Shown here: in pieces, positions 25,967 through 34,766 of the stretch
Layout of the letters: every line of letters starts with the position of its first letter
Position numbering within the stretch: position 1 is the first letter of the stretch
Made by a program: the position numbers and the translations under genes
Assembly: GCF_900143685.1 (NCBI RefSeq)
Contig: NZ_LT671675.1
Location: forward strand, 1 to 64,000
Length of the DNA: 64,000 nucleotides
From: Parolsenella massiliensis
GTDB taxonomy: Bacteria > Actinomycetota > Coriobacteriia > Coriobacteriales > Atopobiaceae
Direction: 5' to 3'
Notes under the pieces: generated by a model
What the model was told of the DNA's origin: nothing
The model's input: only the letters and a program-made list of their open reading frames with translations
Databases searched by the model: none

Positions 25967-26362
25967 ATGGCTGAGAACACCGCTGTCTACACTGGCACCG
26001 GCCGCCGCAAGGAGGCTGTCGCCCGCGTCCGTCTCGTCCCCGGCACCGGCAAGGTCACCGTCAACGGCCGCGACGCGCTGAACTACTTCGGCCGTCAGCA
26101 GCTCATCGACGACGCCTGTGCCCCCTTCAAGGTGACGGACACCGTTGACCACTTCGACGTCATCGCCCTGTGCGACGGCGGCGGCATTGCTGGTCAGTCC
26201 GGCGCCCTGCGCCTGGGCATCGCCCGCGCCCTCCTCGAGGCTGGCGACTACCGCGCCGACCTCAAGAAGGCTGGCTTCCTCACGCGTGACGCCCGCGCCG
26301 TCGAGCGCAAGAAGCCGGGTCTGAAGAAGGCCCGCAAGCGCCCGCAGTTCTCCAAGCGCTAA
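25967..26362 (+). CDS. rpsI: 30S ribosomal protein S9
   Basis: A 131-residue S9 with the typical [17 protein letters not shown] start, the [18 protein letters not shown] core, and the conserved C-terminus ending in KRPQFSKR whose tail reaches the ribosomal P site. ATG 25967 follows GGAGGGCC and lies immediately after rplM; a terminator closes the operon. Confidence 0.99.
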   Translation: MAENTAVYTGTGRRKEAVARVRLVPGTGKVTVNGRDALNYFGRQQLIDDACAPFKVTDTVDHFDVIALCDGGGIAGQSGALRLGIARALLEAGDYRADLKKAGFLTRDARAVERKKPGLKKARKRPQFSKR

Positions 26363-26403
26363 GCTTCTGGAGCCGCTGGGGCTTGCCCCTTGCATTGCAT
26401 CTC

Positions 26404-26440
26404 AAAGGACCCGCTGGCCATGTGCCGGCGGGTCCTTTTT
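26404..26440 (+). terminator. rplM-rpsI terminator
   Basis: AAAGGACCCGC pairs with GCGGGTCCTTTTT around a TGGCC-rich loop; a clear intrinsic terminator. Confidence 0.92.
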
Positions 26441-26668
26441 CTGTCGCGGAGCGGCGCGCGGCATGCTGGCTCTCTATGCATTTGGTGGTTGCTATATCAA
26501 GTGAGGAAGTTCTACCTGCGGTTTTAAGCCTTCGGATGCGATAACTTATCTTATTTCTCGCATGCTGTGCCTTTTTGTGGAGCGGGGGTCTAGCCTGTCT
26601 GTTCGTGCAAGTAGACAAGCCGCCTGGGCCAGACCGGGGCCCGGGCATGAGAGCATGGGGGACAGACT

Positions 26669-28516
<1,848 letters not shown>

Positions 28517-28621
28517 CGCTCCTGCGGTCCGGAGAATCTATGACGTGATGGTGGCGGCCTCGCTTAGCGGCGGGCCGCCATCGCGCTATGCTAGGAGGGA
28601 TACCGAGAGGCGGGGAGTCCC

Positions 28622-29113
28622 ATGGCACTGGCAGGCGTTGGCGTCGACATAGTCGAGATCGCTCGCATGGAGCGCATCCTCGAGCGCACGCCGCGGTTTG
28701 CCCGCCGCGTGTTCACGGACGAGGAACGCGCCTACTGCGAGTCCACGGCGAGGCCGGCAGCCCACTACGCCTGCCGCTTTGCCGCGCGCGAGGCCACGCT
28801 CAAGGCCCTGGGCTGCGGGTTTGCGCTCGGCGTGAAGTTCGATGACGTGAGCGTCTCGACGGACTCCGCCGGCAGGCCCCGCGTGGAGCTCCGTGGCCGC
28901 GTGGCGCAGATCGCGCGCGAGAAGGGCGTGCTGGCCGTTGCCATCTCGCTGTCGTTCACGCGCGAGATGGCCGTCGCCAATGCCGTGGCGACAACGGCGG
29001 AGACGGCACCGAAGACCACCGAGCAACGAGACCCCCGTCGCGAGCTTGCAGAGTCCTTTAGGGAGGCGCGCTCCGTCATCGACGAGCTCGAGCGCGTCAC
29101 GGACGGAAAGTGA
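28622..29113 (+). CDS. acpS: Holo-[acyl-carrier-protein] synthase
   Basis: A 163-residue AcpS-type phosphopantetheinyl transferase. VGVDIVEIARM carries the magnesium-binding aspartate and FAAREATLKALG the catalytic glutamate. It attaches phosphopantetheine from CoA to acyl carrier proteins such as the one at 23549. The enzyme core is the first ~125 residues; the last ~40 form a charged helical extension not needed for the fold. The next gene, nnr, starts within ten bases, an operon arrangement common in bacteria. Confidence 0.93.
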   Translation: MALAGVGVDIVEIARMERILERTPRFARRVFTDEERAYCESTARPAAHYACRFAAREATLKALGCGFALGVKFDDVSVSTDSAGRPRVELRGRVAQIAREKGVLAVAISLSFTREMAVANAVATTAETAPKTTEQRDPRRELAESFREARSVIDELERVTDGK

Positions 29114-29119
29114 GTGGGC

Positions 29120-30757
29120 ATGCAGCCTGTATTGAACGTTGAGGACATCAAGGCCGTCGAGACGCGCCTTGCGGATGCCGGCGTGAGCATCTCCGAGCTC
29201 ATGCACCGTGCGGGCGGTGCTGCCGCGCAGGAGGTCCTGCGCTTGGGAGACGTCTCTCGCGCCGTCGTGCTCGCCGGCTTTGGAAACAACGGCGGAGACG
29301 GCTGGGTTGCGGCCGAGGAGCTCAAGGCTGCCGGCGTCGACGTCCGCGTCGTGACGCCGTGCGAGCCCGACCAGCTTCACAGCGACCTCGCCAGGATGGT
29401 GGCGAAGGCCGCCGTCGAGGCGGGCGTCGTCTACGTCGTGGGCCCGGCCCGAGACGAGCTCGACGTGCTGCTCGGCGGCTGCGACGCCGTGCTCGACGCC
29501 ATGCTCGGCACGGGCTTTTATGATGCGCCCGTGGCGCCCCTGTCCATCTGGATCGACGCGCTGAACTCCTCGGGCGCGCGCGTCGTGTCCGTCGACGTCC
29601 CGAGCGGCCTGTCGGCGCAGACGGGCCACGCGCCCGGCGCCGTCGTGGTGGCGGACGTCACGATCACCATGCTCGCCCTCAAGCCCGGCCTGCTGTCAGA
29701 CGACGGCCGCGACGTCTGCGGCTCGATCGTGGTGGCGCCGCTCGCCGAGCAGACGGCGAAGCTCGTCTACGAGGCAGACCCCGTGGCCTGGCGCTGCGAG
29801 GCGGCCGACTACCTGGATGTGCTCGTGCCTCCCACGAGCGTCGTGGACAAGTACTCGCGCGGAAGCGTGCTCGTGGTGGGTGGCTCCACGCGCTTCCCCG
29901 GAGCCGCCATCATGGCCGCGAAGGCGGCTGCCCGCGCCGGCGCCGGCTACGTGACGCTTGCCGTTCCCGAGCCCATCGCCAACCTCTGCCGCACGCACCT
30001 GCTGGAGATCCCGGTGGTGGGGCTTGCCGCGGACGCCGACGGAACGTTCTCGAACGAGGCCCGCACCCAGGTGGCCCAGCTCGCCGAGCGCCGCTCGGCC
30101 GTGCTCGTGGGCCCTGGCATGTGCGTCACGGGCGGCACCGTAGGTGTCGTCTCCACGCTCCTCGAGAGCGAGGCGCCGCTCGTCGTTGACGCCGACGGCC
30201 TCAACAGCCTCGCGCGTCTCACGAGCAACCGCCTCGACGAGTTTCCCGAGCTGTTGCGCCGCAAGGCCCCGCTCGTGCTCACGCCGCACCGTCGCGAGCT
30301 CGGCAGGCTCGTCGGCCTCACGGACGCGGCTCCCAGCTCGCTCACGTCTGCGCTCGAGGCCGCGCGCCGCATCGTGTGGGCAGACGGCGGCAGCGAGCTC
30401 GTCGTCGTGGCGAAGGGAACGGCCACGGCCTGCGTGGGCGTCGAGATCGCGATGCTTCCCAAGCCCGGCCCGGCATGCCTTGCCACGGCCGGCTCGGGCG
30501 ACGTGCTCGCGGGCATCATGGCTGGCCTTCTCGCGCGCGGGGTGGAGACGGAGTCCCTGCCCGCGCTCACGGCGTTCGCCTGCGAGGTCCACGGCTACGC
30601 GGCCTCCATCGCGCAGGAGCGCTTTGGCACGAGGGGCGTCATGGCCGCGGATATCATCGACGTCATTGGCCTGGCGGTCGATGCCGTCGAGGACCGCGCC
30701 GCGTTCAGCGGGGCGGACGACGTGGCGCCGTCCGACGAGGGCGACGCTCGGAACTAG
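29120..30757 (+). CDS. nnr: Bifunctional NAD(P)H-hydrate repair enzyme
   Basis: A 545-residue fusion of NAD(P)H-hydrate epimerase (N-terminal YjeF domain, FGNNGGDGWVAAEEL, and DAMLGTGFYD, SVDVPSGL) with ADP-dependent NAD(P)HX dehydratase (C-terminal ribokinase-like domain with NGLNS-like DADGLNSLA, TPHRRELGRL and the ATG-type TAGSGDVLAGIMAGLL). It repairs hydrated nicotinamide cofactors. ATG 29120 is favoured; GTG 29114 directly after the acpS stop is an alternative. Domain boundary is near residue 220. Confidence 0.95.
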   Translation: MQPVLNVEDIKAVETRLADAGVSISELMHRAGGAAAQEVLRLGDVSRAVVLAGFGNNGGDGWVAAEELKAAGVDVRVVTPCEPDQLHSDLARMVAKAAVEAGVVYVVGPARDELDVLLGGCDAVLDAMLGTGFYDAPVAPLSIWIDALNSSGARVVSVDVPSGLSAQTGHAPGAVVVADVTITMLALKPGLLSDDGRDVCGSIVVAPLAEQTAKLVYEADPVAWRCEAADYLDVLVPPTSVVDKYSRGSVLVVGGSTRFPGAAIMAAKAAARAGAGYVTLAVPEPIANLCRTHLLEIPVVGLAADADGTFSNEARTQVAQLAERRSAVLVGPGMCVTGGTVGVVSTLLESEAPLVVDADGLNSLARLTSNRLDEFPELLRRKAPLVLTPHRRELGRLVGLTDAAPSSLTSALEAARRIVWADGGSELVVVAKGTATACVGVEIAMLPKPGPACLATAGSGDVLAGIMAGLLARGVETESLPALTAFACEVHGYAASIAQERFGTRGVMAADIIDVIGLAVDAVEDRAAFSGADDVAPSDEGDARN

Positions 30758-30813
30758 CAGGGGTCCGGCCGTGACAAGCCTCGCGGCCGGCGGTGACACG
30801 GGGGCGTATCTCC

Positions 30814-31974
30814 ATGGTCCAGCACAGGTGCCCTGACACGCGGTGGTCGTGGGTCGAGATCAACAAGGGCGCACTGCGCCGGAACACGAGGGCGTTCAAG
30901 AGCCTTCTCGAGCCGGGCGTGCGCATGATGGCCGTTGTCAAGGCGGACGCCTATGGCCACGGTGCCGTGGAGTGTGCCAAGGTCATGCATGCCGCCGGTG
31001 CCGACCAGTTCGCCGTGGCGACGGTGGCCGAGGGCCTTGAGCTTCGCGAGGCGGGCATCGAGTGGCCCATCCTCGTCCTGAGCGAGCCGCCCATGGAGTG
31101 CGTCCAGATGCTCGTTGAGCACGACATCATGCCCAGCGTCTACACCCAGGAGTTCGCGCTTGCCTACGGCGAGTGCGCCGCGGCGTTTGGCAAGGTGGGC
31201 AAGTATCACCTCGCGCTCGAGACGGGCATGACGCGCATCGGCGTCGACTGGCGCCATGCCGTTGAGTTCCGCCGTGGCATCGACTTCCACCGAGGCCTTT
31301 CCTGCGCGGGGACGTTCACGCACTTTGCCACGGCAGACGTCCCCGGCGACTGGACGTTTGCGCTGCAGTACCGCCACTTCACCGAGGCCGTCTCGGCCAT
31401 GCGCGAGGCTGGCATCGACTGCGGCCTCGTCCACTGCGACAACACCCCCGCCACGATCCTCTACCCAGACACGCACCTCGACATGTGCCGCGTGGGCGTG
31501 GGCCTGTATGGCATGCAGCCCGCCGAGTCCACGCGTCCGCACATCTCGCTCGAGCCGGTCATGAGCGTGCGCGCCCGCGTGACGCGCGTGGTCTACCCGT
31601 CCGTGGGCACGGGGGTGAGCTACGGCCAGACGTACTCCGTGGGCAGGCAGAACACTCAGATCGCCACGATTCCCGTGGGCTATGCCGACGGCCTGTCTCG
31701 CACGCTGTCGGACAAGATGGACGTGCTCGTCCATGGCACGCGCTGCAAGCAGGTGGGTCACATCTGCATGGACCAGTGCATGTTCGCCGTCAACGTGGAC
31801 CCCAGGCGAGCCGTGCGGCCCATGGACGAGGTTGCCTACGGCGACCTCGTGACCGTCATGGGCGCGGATGGTGACGAGCGCATCACCGCCGAGGAGCTCG
31901 CGGACATCCGGGGAACCATCAACTACGAGGTCACCTGCAACTTTGGCGCACGTCTCGAGAAGGTCTACGTCTAG
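30814..31974 (+). CDS. alr: Alanine racemase
   Basis: A 386-residue PLP-dependent alanine racemase supplying D-alanine for the cell wall. The PLP lysine lies in MAVVKADAYGHG, and the second catalytic tyrosine region reads VGVGLYGMQP with GTGVSYGQTY and GYADGLSR downstream. ATG 30814 is chosen; GTG 30793 would add seven residues. It follows nnr closely, so is probably co-transcribed. Confidence 0.95.
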   Translation: MVQHRCPDTRWSWVEINKGALRRNTRAFKSLLEPGVRMMAVVKADAYGHGAVECAKVMHAAGADQFAVATVAEGLELREAGIEWPILVLSEPPMECVQMLVEHDIMPSVYTQEFALAYGECAAAFGKVGKYHLALETGMTRIGVDWRHAVEFRRGIDFHRGLSCAGTFTHFATADVPGDWTFALQYRHFTEAVSAMREAGIDCGLVHCDNTPATILYPDTHLDMCRVGVGLYGMQPAESTRPHISLEPVMSVRARVTRVVYPSVGTGVSYGQTYSVGRQNTQIATIPVGYADGLSRTLSDKMDVLVHGTRCKQVGHICMDQCMFAVNVDPRRAVRPMDEVAYGDLVTVMGADGDERITAEELADIRGTINYEVTCNFGARLEKVYV

Positions 31975-31986
31975 CGAGGAGACATC

Positions 31987-32604
31987 ATGTCGGTCATGCA
32001 GATTCCCGGCCATGATCACCAGAAGCCCGGCGAGGTCATGCTCGAGGAGATCGAGAACATCCTGGGTAACTGCAAGCGCTGCGAGCTGGGGCAGACGCGT
32101 TCGCACATCGTCTTTGGCTGCGGGAATCCCCATGCGCGCGTCATGTTTGTGGGCGAGGGCCCAGGCCGCAATGAGGACCTCAAGGGCGAGCCGTTCGTGG
32201 GCGCCGCCGGCCACAAGCTCGACGAGCTGCTCTCCGTGGCGGGCCTCACGCGCGGCGAGGTCTACATCGCCAACGTCGTGAAGTGCCGCCCGCCCGGAAA
32301 CCGCAACCCCAAGCCCGAGGAGATCGAGGCCTGCTCGCCGTTTTTGCGCGAGCAGATCCGCTCCGTGTGGCCCGACGTCATCGTGTGCCTGGGCAACTTT
32401 GCGTCTCAGTGGGTGCTCAAGACCGACAAGGGCGTCATGTCGCTGCGCGGCCAGCTCTACCAGCAGGGCCACTTCGTCGTGGCGCCAACGTTTCACCCCG
32501 CGGCGACGTTGTACCACGAGGACTGGCAGCCGCTTCTGGAGGAGGACCTCGCTCGCGTGGGCGCCTGGCTCGCCGAGCACCCGGCCGAGGAGGGCACGCG
32601 ATGA
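31987..32604 (+). CDS. Family 4 uracil-DNA glycosylase
   Basis: A 205-residue type 4 uracil-DNA glycosylase with an iron-sulfur cluster. Likely cluster ligands are the cysteines in CKRCELG, VKCRPPGN and EACSPFL. Catalytic motif A reads GEGPGRNEDLKGEPFVG and motif B HPAATL. It removes uracil from DNA at the first step of base excision repair. The start follows GAGGAGAC 12 bp after alr, and the stop overlaps tsaE in ATGA. Confidence 0.94.
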   Translation: MSVMQIPGHDHQKPGEVMLEEIENILGNCKRCELGQTRSHIVFGCGNPHARVMFVGEGPGRNEDLKGEPFVGAAGHKLDELLSVAGLTRGEVYIANVVKCRPPGNRNPKPEEIEACSPFLREQIRSVWPDVIVCLGNFASQWVLKTDKGVMSLRGQLYQQGHFVVAPTFHPAATLYHEDWQPLLEEDLARVGAWLAEHPAEEGTR

Positions 32605-33086
32605 GCGAGCTCACGTTCTTCTCGGACTCCACGGAGCAGACCCGTGCCATGGGCGAGCGCATCGGATCGCTTCTGGAGCCCGGGGATGTTCTCGTGCTCA
32701 CGGGAGACCTCGGCGCGGGAAAGACGCAGCTCACGAAGGGCATCGCCCGGGCCATGGGCGTCACCGACGAGGTCACGAGCCCCACGTTTGCACTCGAGGC
32801 CGTGCACGAGGGCGCAAGCATGCCGCTCTACCACTTTGACCTCTATCGCCTGCAGGACGCCGACGAGCTTGGCGACGCCGGCCTGTGGGACGCGATCGGT
32901 GGCGACGGTCCGTGCGTCATCGAGTGGGGCGAGCAGTTCGCCGATGAGATCGGCGACGAGCGACTCGACGTCTACGTGACGCGTCTCGAGACGCAGGCGG
33001 CACCGGGCGAGGAGCCGCGCCGCGAGATTCGCCTCGTCGCCTACGACGAGCGTGGCGAGCAGATCCTCTCGCAGCTGTCTGAGTAG
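32601..33086 (+). CDS. tsaE: tRNA threonylcarbamoyladenosine biosynthesis ATPase TsaE
   Basis: A 161-residue P-loop ATPase: Walker A GDLGAGKTQLTKG, the switch region VTSPTFALEAVHEG, and the conserved HFDLYRL and IEWGEQ motifs. It drives the TsaB-TsaD complex that forms t6A at position 37 of ANN-decoding tRNAs. In this genome TsaB, RimI and TsaD are one polypeptide about 1.7 kb downstream, with peroxide-defence genes in between. Confidence 0.95.
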   Translation: MSELTFFSDSTEQTRAMGERIGSLLEPGDVLVLTGDLGAGKTQLTKGIARAMGVTDEVTSPTFALEAVHEGASMPLYHFDLYRLQDADELGDAGLWDAIGGDGPCVIEWGEQFADEIGDERLDVYVTRLETQAAPGEEPRREIRLVAYDERGEQILSQLSE

Positions 33087-33118
33087 GGAATCGACCCCTC
33101 AAAAATAGTTCCAAATTG

Positions 33119-33147
33119 TTGTTGCGAATCATTCTTAATAAGGATAT
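33119..33147. promoter_or_regulatory. Candidate Fur/PerR-type operator
   Basis: The AT-rich segment TTGCGAATCATTC then TTAATAAGGATATAG resembles a Fur/Per box made of GATAAT-like hexamers, and sits about 45-70 bp upstream of perR. Autoregulation by PerR and control of the next gene are inferred. Confidence 0.5.
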
Positions 33148-33189
33148 AGTCATAGACAGCAAGCGGGAGCCAGCGAGAGGGAGGAAGAC

Positions 33190-33585
33190 ATGCCAGCGAG
33201 GCAGACCATCCAGCGCGAGCTCATCATCAACGAGCTTCGCTCCATGGCCAACCACCCCACCGCTGACGAGGTCTATGCCTCCATTCACGAGAAGCACCCA
33301 ACGATCAGCAAGGCTACGGTCTATCGCACCCTGGGTAGACTGGCCGATGAGGGCGTAATTCTGCGCGTGAAGATCAACAACGGCGCAGACCACTTCGACC
33401 ACCAGACGTTTGCCCACTACCACGTGCGTTGCACGGAGTGCGGCAGGGTGGACGACGTGGAGGTCCCCGTGCTGGATGGGGCCGAGAAGGCCGCCTCCAG
33501 GACGAGCGACTACGTCATCACCGGCTACACGCTGCAGTTCGATGGCATCTGCCCGGCTTGCCAGAGGGCAAGGGAAGCCCGGTAA
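33190..33585 (+). CDS. perR: Fur-family regulator, PerR-like
   Basis: A 131-residue Fur-family repressor. Winged HTH at residues about 10-75 (HPTADEVYASIHEKHPTIS, ATVYRTLGRLADEG), then the metal-sensing dimer domain with DHFDHQTFAHYHVRC and two zinc-structural pairs CTEC and CPAC. The histidine/aspartate-rich sensor site and the rubrerythrin gene right after it argue for a peroxide sensor (PerR) rather than an iron sensor. ATG 33190 has GAGGGAGGAAG upstream. Confidence 0.88.
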   Translation: MPARQTIQRELIINELRSMANHPTADEVYASIHEKHPTISKATVYRTLGRLADEGVILRVKINNGADHFDHQTFAHYHVRCTECGRVDDVEVPVLDGAEKAASRTSDYVITGYTLQFDGICPACQRAREAR

Positions 33586-33662
33586 CAGTCCGGCGCCAAG
33601 GGGCGTCGGTTGGAGAGCGAGGACGGGCTGGGGAGCCCGTTCCCAAACCAAGGAGGTCCGTT

Positions 33663-34247
33663 ATGGACAAGTGGGTCTGCAAGGTCTGTGGTTACATCTA
33701 CGAGGGCGCCGAGCCGCCTGCGGAGTGCCCGGTCTGCCACGCTCCGGCCAGCGCCTTCAAGAAGGTCGAGGGCGAGCAGCAGCTTGCCGCCGAGCACGAG
33801 TACGGCGTCTACGACAAGACGGTCAAGAACAACCCCAACGTCTCCGACGAGGACAAGAAGTATATCCTCGAGCAGCTGAAGGCCAACTTCAACGGCGAGT
33901 GCTCTGAGGTCGGCATGTACCTGTGCATGGCCCGCATCGCCCATCGCGAGGGTTATCCCGAGGTCGGCCTGTACTGGGAGAAGGCCGCCCACGAGGAGGC
34001 CGAGCACGCCTCCAAGTTCGCCGAGCTCCTCGGCTCCGAGCTTGAGCCCAACATGAAGGCCTCCACGAAGGAGAACCTCGCCTGGCGCGTCGAGTGCGAG
34101 TATGGTGCCTGCAACGGCAAGACCGAGCTCGCCACCTGCGCCAAGAAGAACGGCCTGGACGCTATCCACGACACCGTCCACGAGATGGCTCGCGACGAGG
34201 CCCGTCACGGCAAGGCCCTCAAGGGCTTTCTCGATCGCCTGTTCTAA
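33663..34247 (+). CDS. Reverse rubrerythrin
   Basis: A 194-residue peroxide reductase with the rubredoxin domain first (CKVCGYIYEG, CPVCHAP; residues 5-45) and the ferritin-like di-iron domain second (ExxH-type motifs in NGECSEVGMYL, AAHEEAEHASKF and ARDEARHGKAL). This N-terminal rubredoxin order defines reverse rubrerythrins of anaerobes. ATG 33663 follows a perfect AAGGAGGT. It sits 77 bp after perR, so probably belongs to the PerR regulon. Confidence 0.94.
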   Translation: MDKWVCKVCGYIYEGAEPPAECPVCHAPASAFKKVEGEQQLAAEHEYGVYDKTVKNNPNVSDEDKKYILEQLKANFNGECSEVGMYLCMARIAHREGYPEVGLYWEKAAHEEAEHASKFAELLGSELEPNMKASTKENLAWRVECEYGACNGKTELATCAKKNGLDAIHDTVHEMARDEARHGKALKGFLDRLF

Positions 34248-34250
34248 GTC

Positions 34251-34676
34251 ATGAGCTCAAAGACTTCCAAGAAGAAGCCTGGCAAGAAGGTCAAGCCCTC
34301 AAGGCCCGCGGTTGCGGTGCTCTGGGGGCTTGACCCCTCTTCCGAGCGAGGCGCGGCCGTTCGCGCGCTCCTGCGAGAGATGGGCGTTGTGGCCAAGACG
34401 GCACGTCCCGAGCAGCTGGGCCTGCCCGCGGGCGTGGTCGCCGGCGGGCACGGTGGTGTCCCGATGGCCCCTGCGGGCGAGGGCCCGGCCTGCGAGTTCG
34501 TGCTGCTGAGCGGCTTTACGCATGCGCAGGTGGACGAGTTTCTCGCGCGGAGCAGGGAGGCCGGGTGCGTCGTGGGCGCCAAGGCCGTGCTCACGCCGGC
34601 AAACCGCAACTGGCCGCTGGGCCGCCTCATCGAGGCGGTTGCCGCCGAGCATGCGGCGATGGGCGGCGACAGGTAG
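34251..34676 (+). CDS. DUF3783-type conserved protein
   Basis: A 141-residue protein of unknown function with a very basic N-terminus (KTSKKKPGKKVK). The end of the protein, LLSGFTHAQVDEFL then VVGAKAVLTPANRNWPLGRLI, matches the DUF3783 family found in anaerobes. It starts three bases after the rubrerythrin stop and may be co-expressed under PerR. No catalytic residues are apparent. Confidence 0.75.
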   Translation: MSSKTSKKKPGKKVKPSRPAVAVLWGLDPSSERGAAVRALLREMGVVAKTARPEQLGLPAGVVAGGHGGVPMAPAGEGPACEFVLLSGFTHAQVDEFLARSREAGCVVGAKAVLTPANRNWPLGRLIEAVAAEHAAMGGDR

Positions 34677-34687
34677 GCGTTCCTCGG

Positions 34688-34711
34688 CTGCGGCGGCACC
34701 TGTCGCCGCAG
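34688..34711 (+). other. Short perfect hairpin before the tsaB-rimI-tsaD gene
   Basis: CTGCGGCG (34688-34695) and CGCCGCAG (34704-34711) form an 8-bp stem with an 8-nt loop. There is no T-run, so it may be a weak terminator or leader structure. Confidence 0.4.
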
Positions 34712-34766
34712 GCGCCAGACGGCTAAACTAAATGGGTTACTCGCACCACGTGAAAGGCCCCAACCC

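Noticed and set aside
26443-26668. glmS ribozyme in the leader
   Set aside because: No conserved ribozyme core recognised in this 226-bp region, and the ribozyme is mainly a Firmicutes feature.
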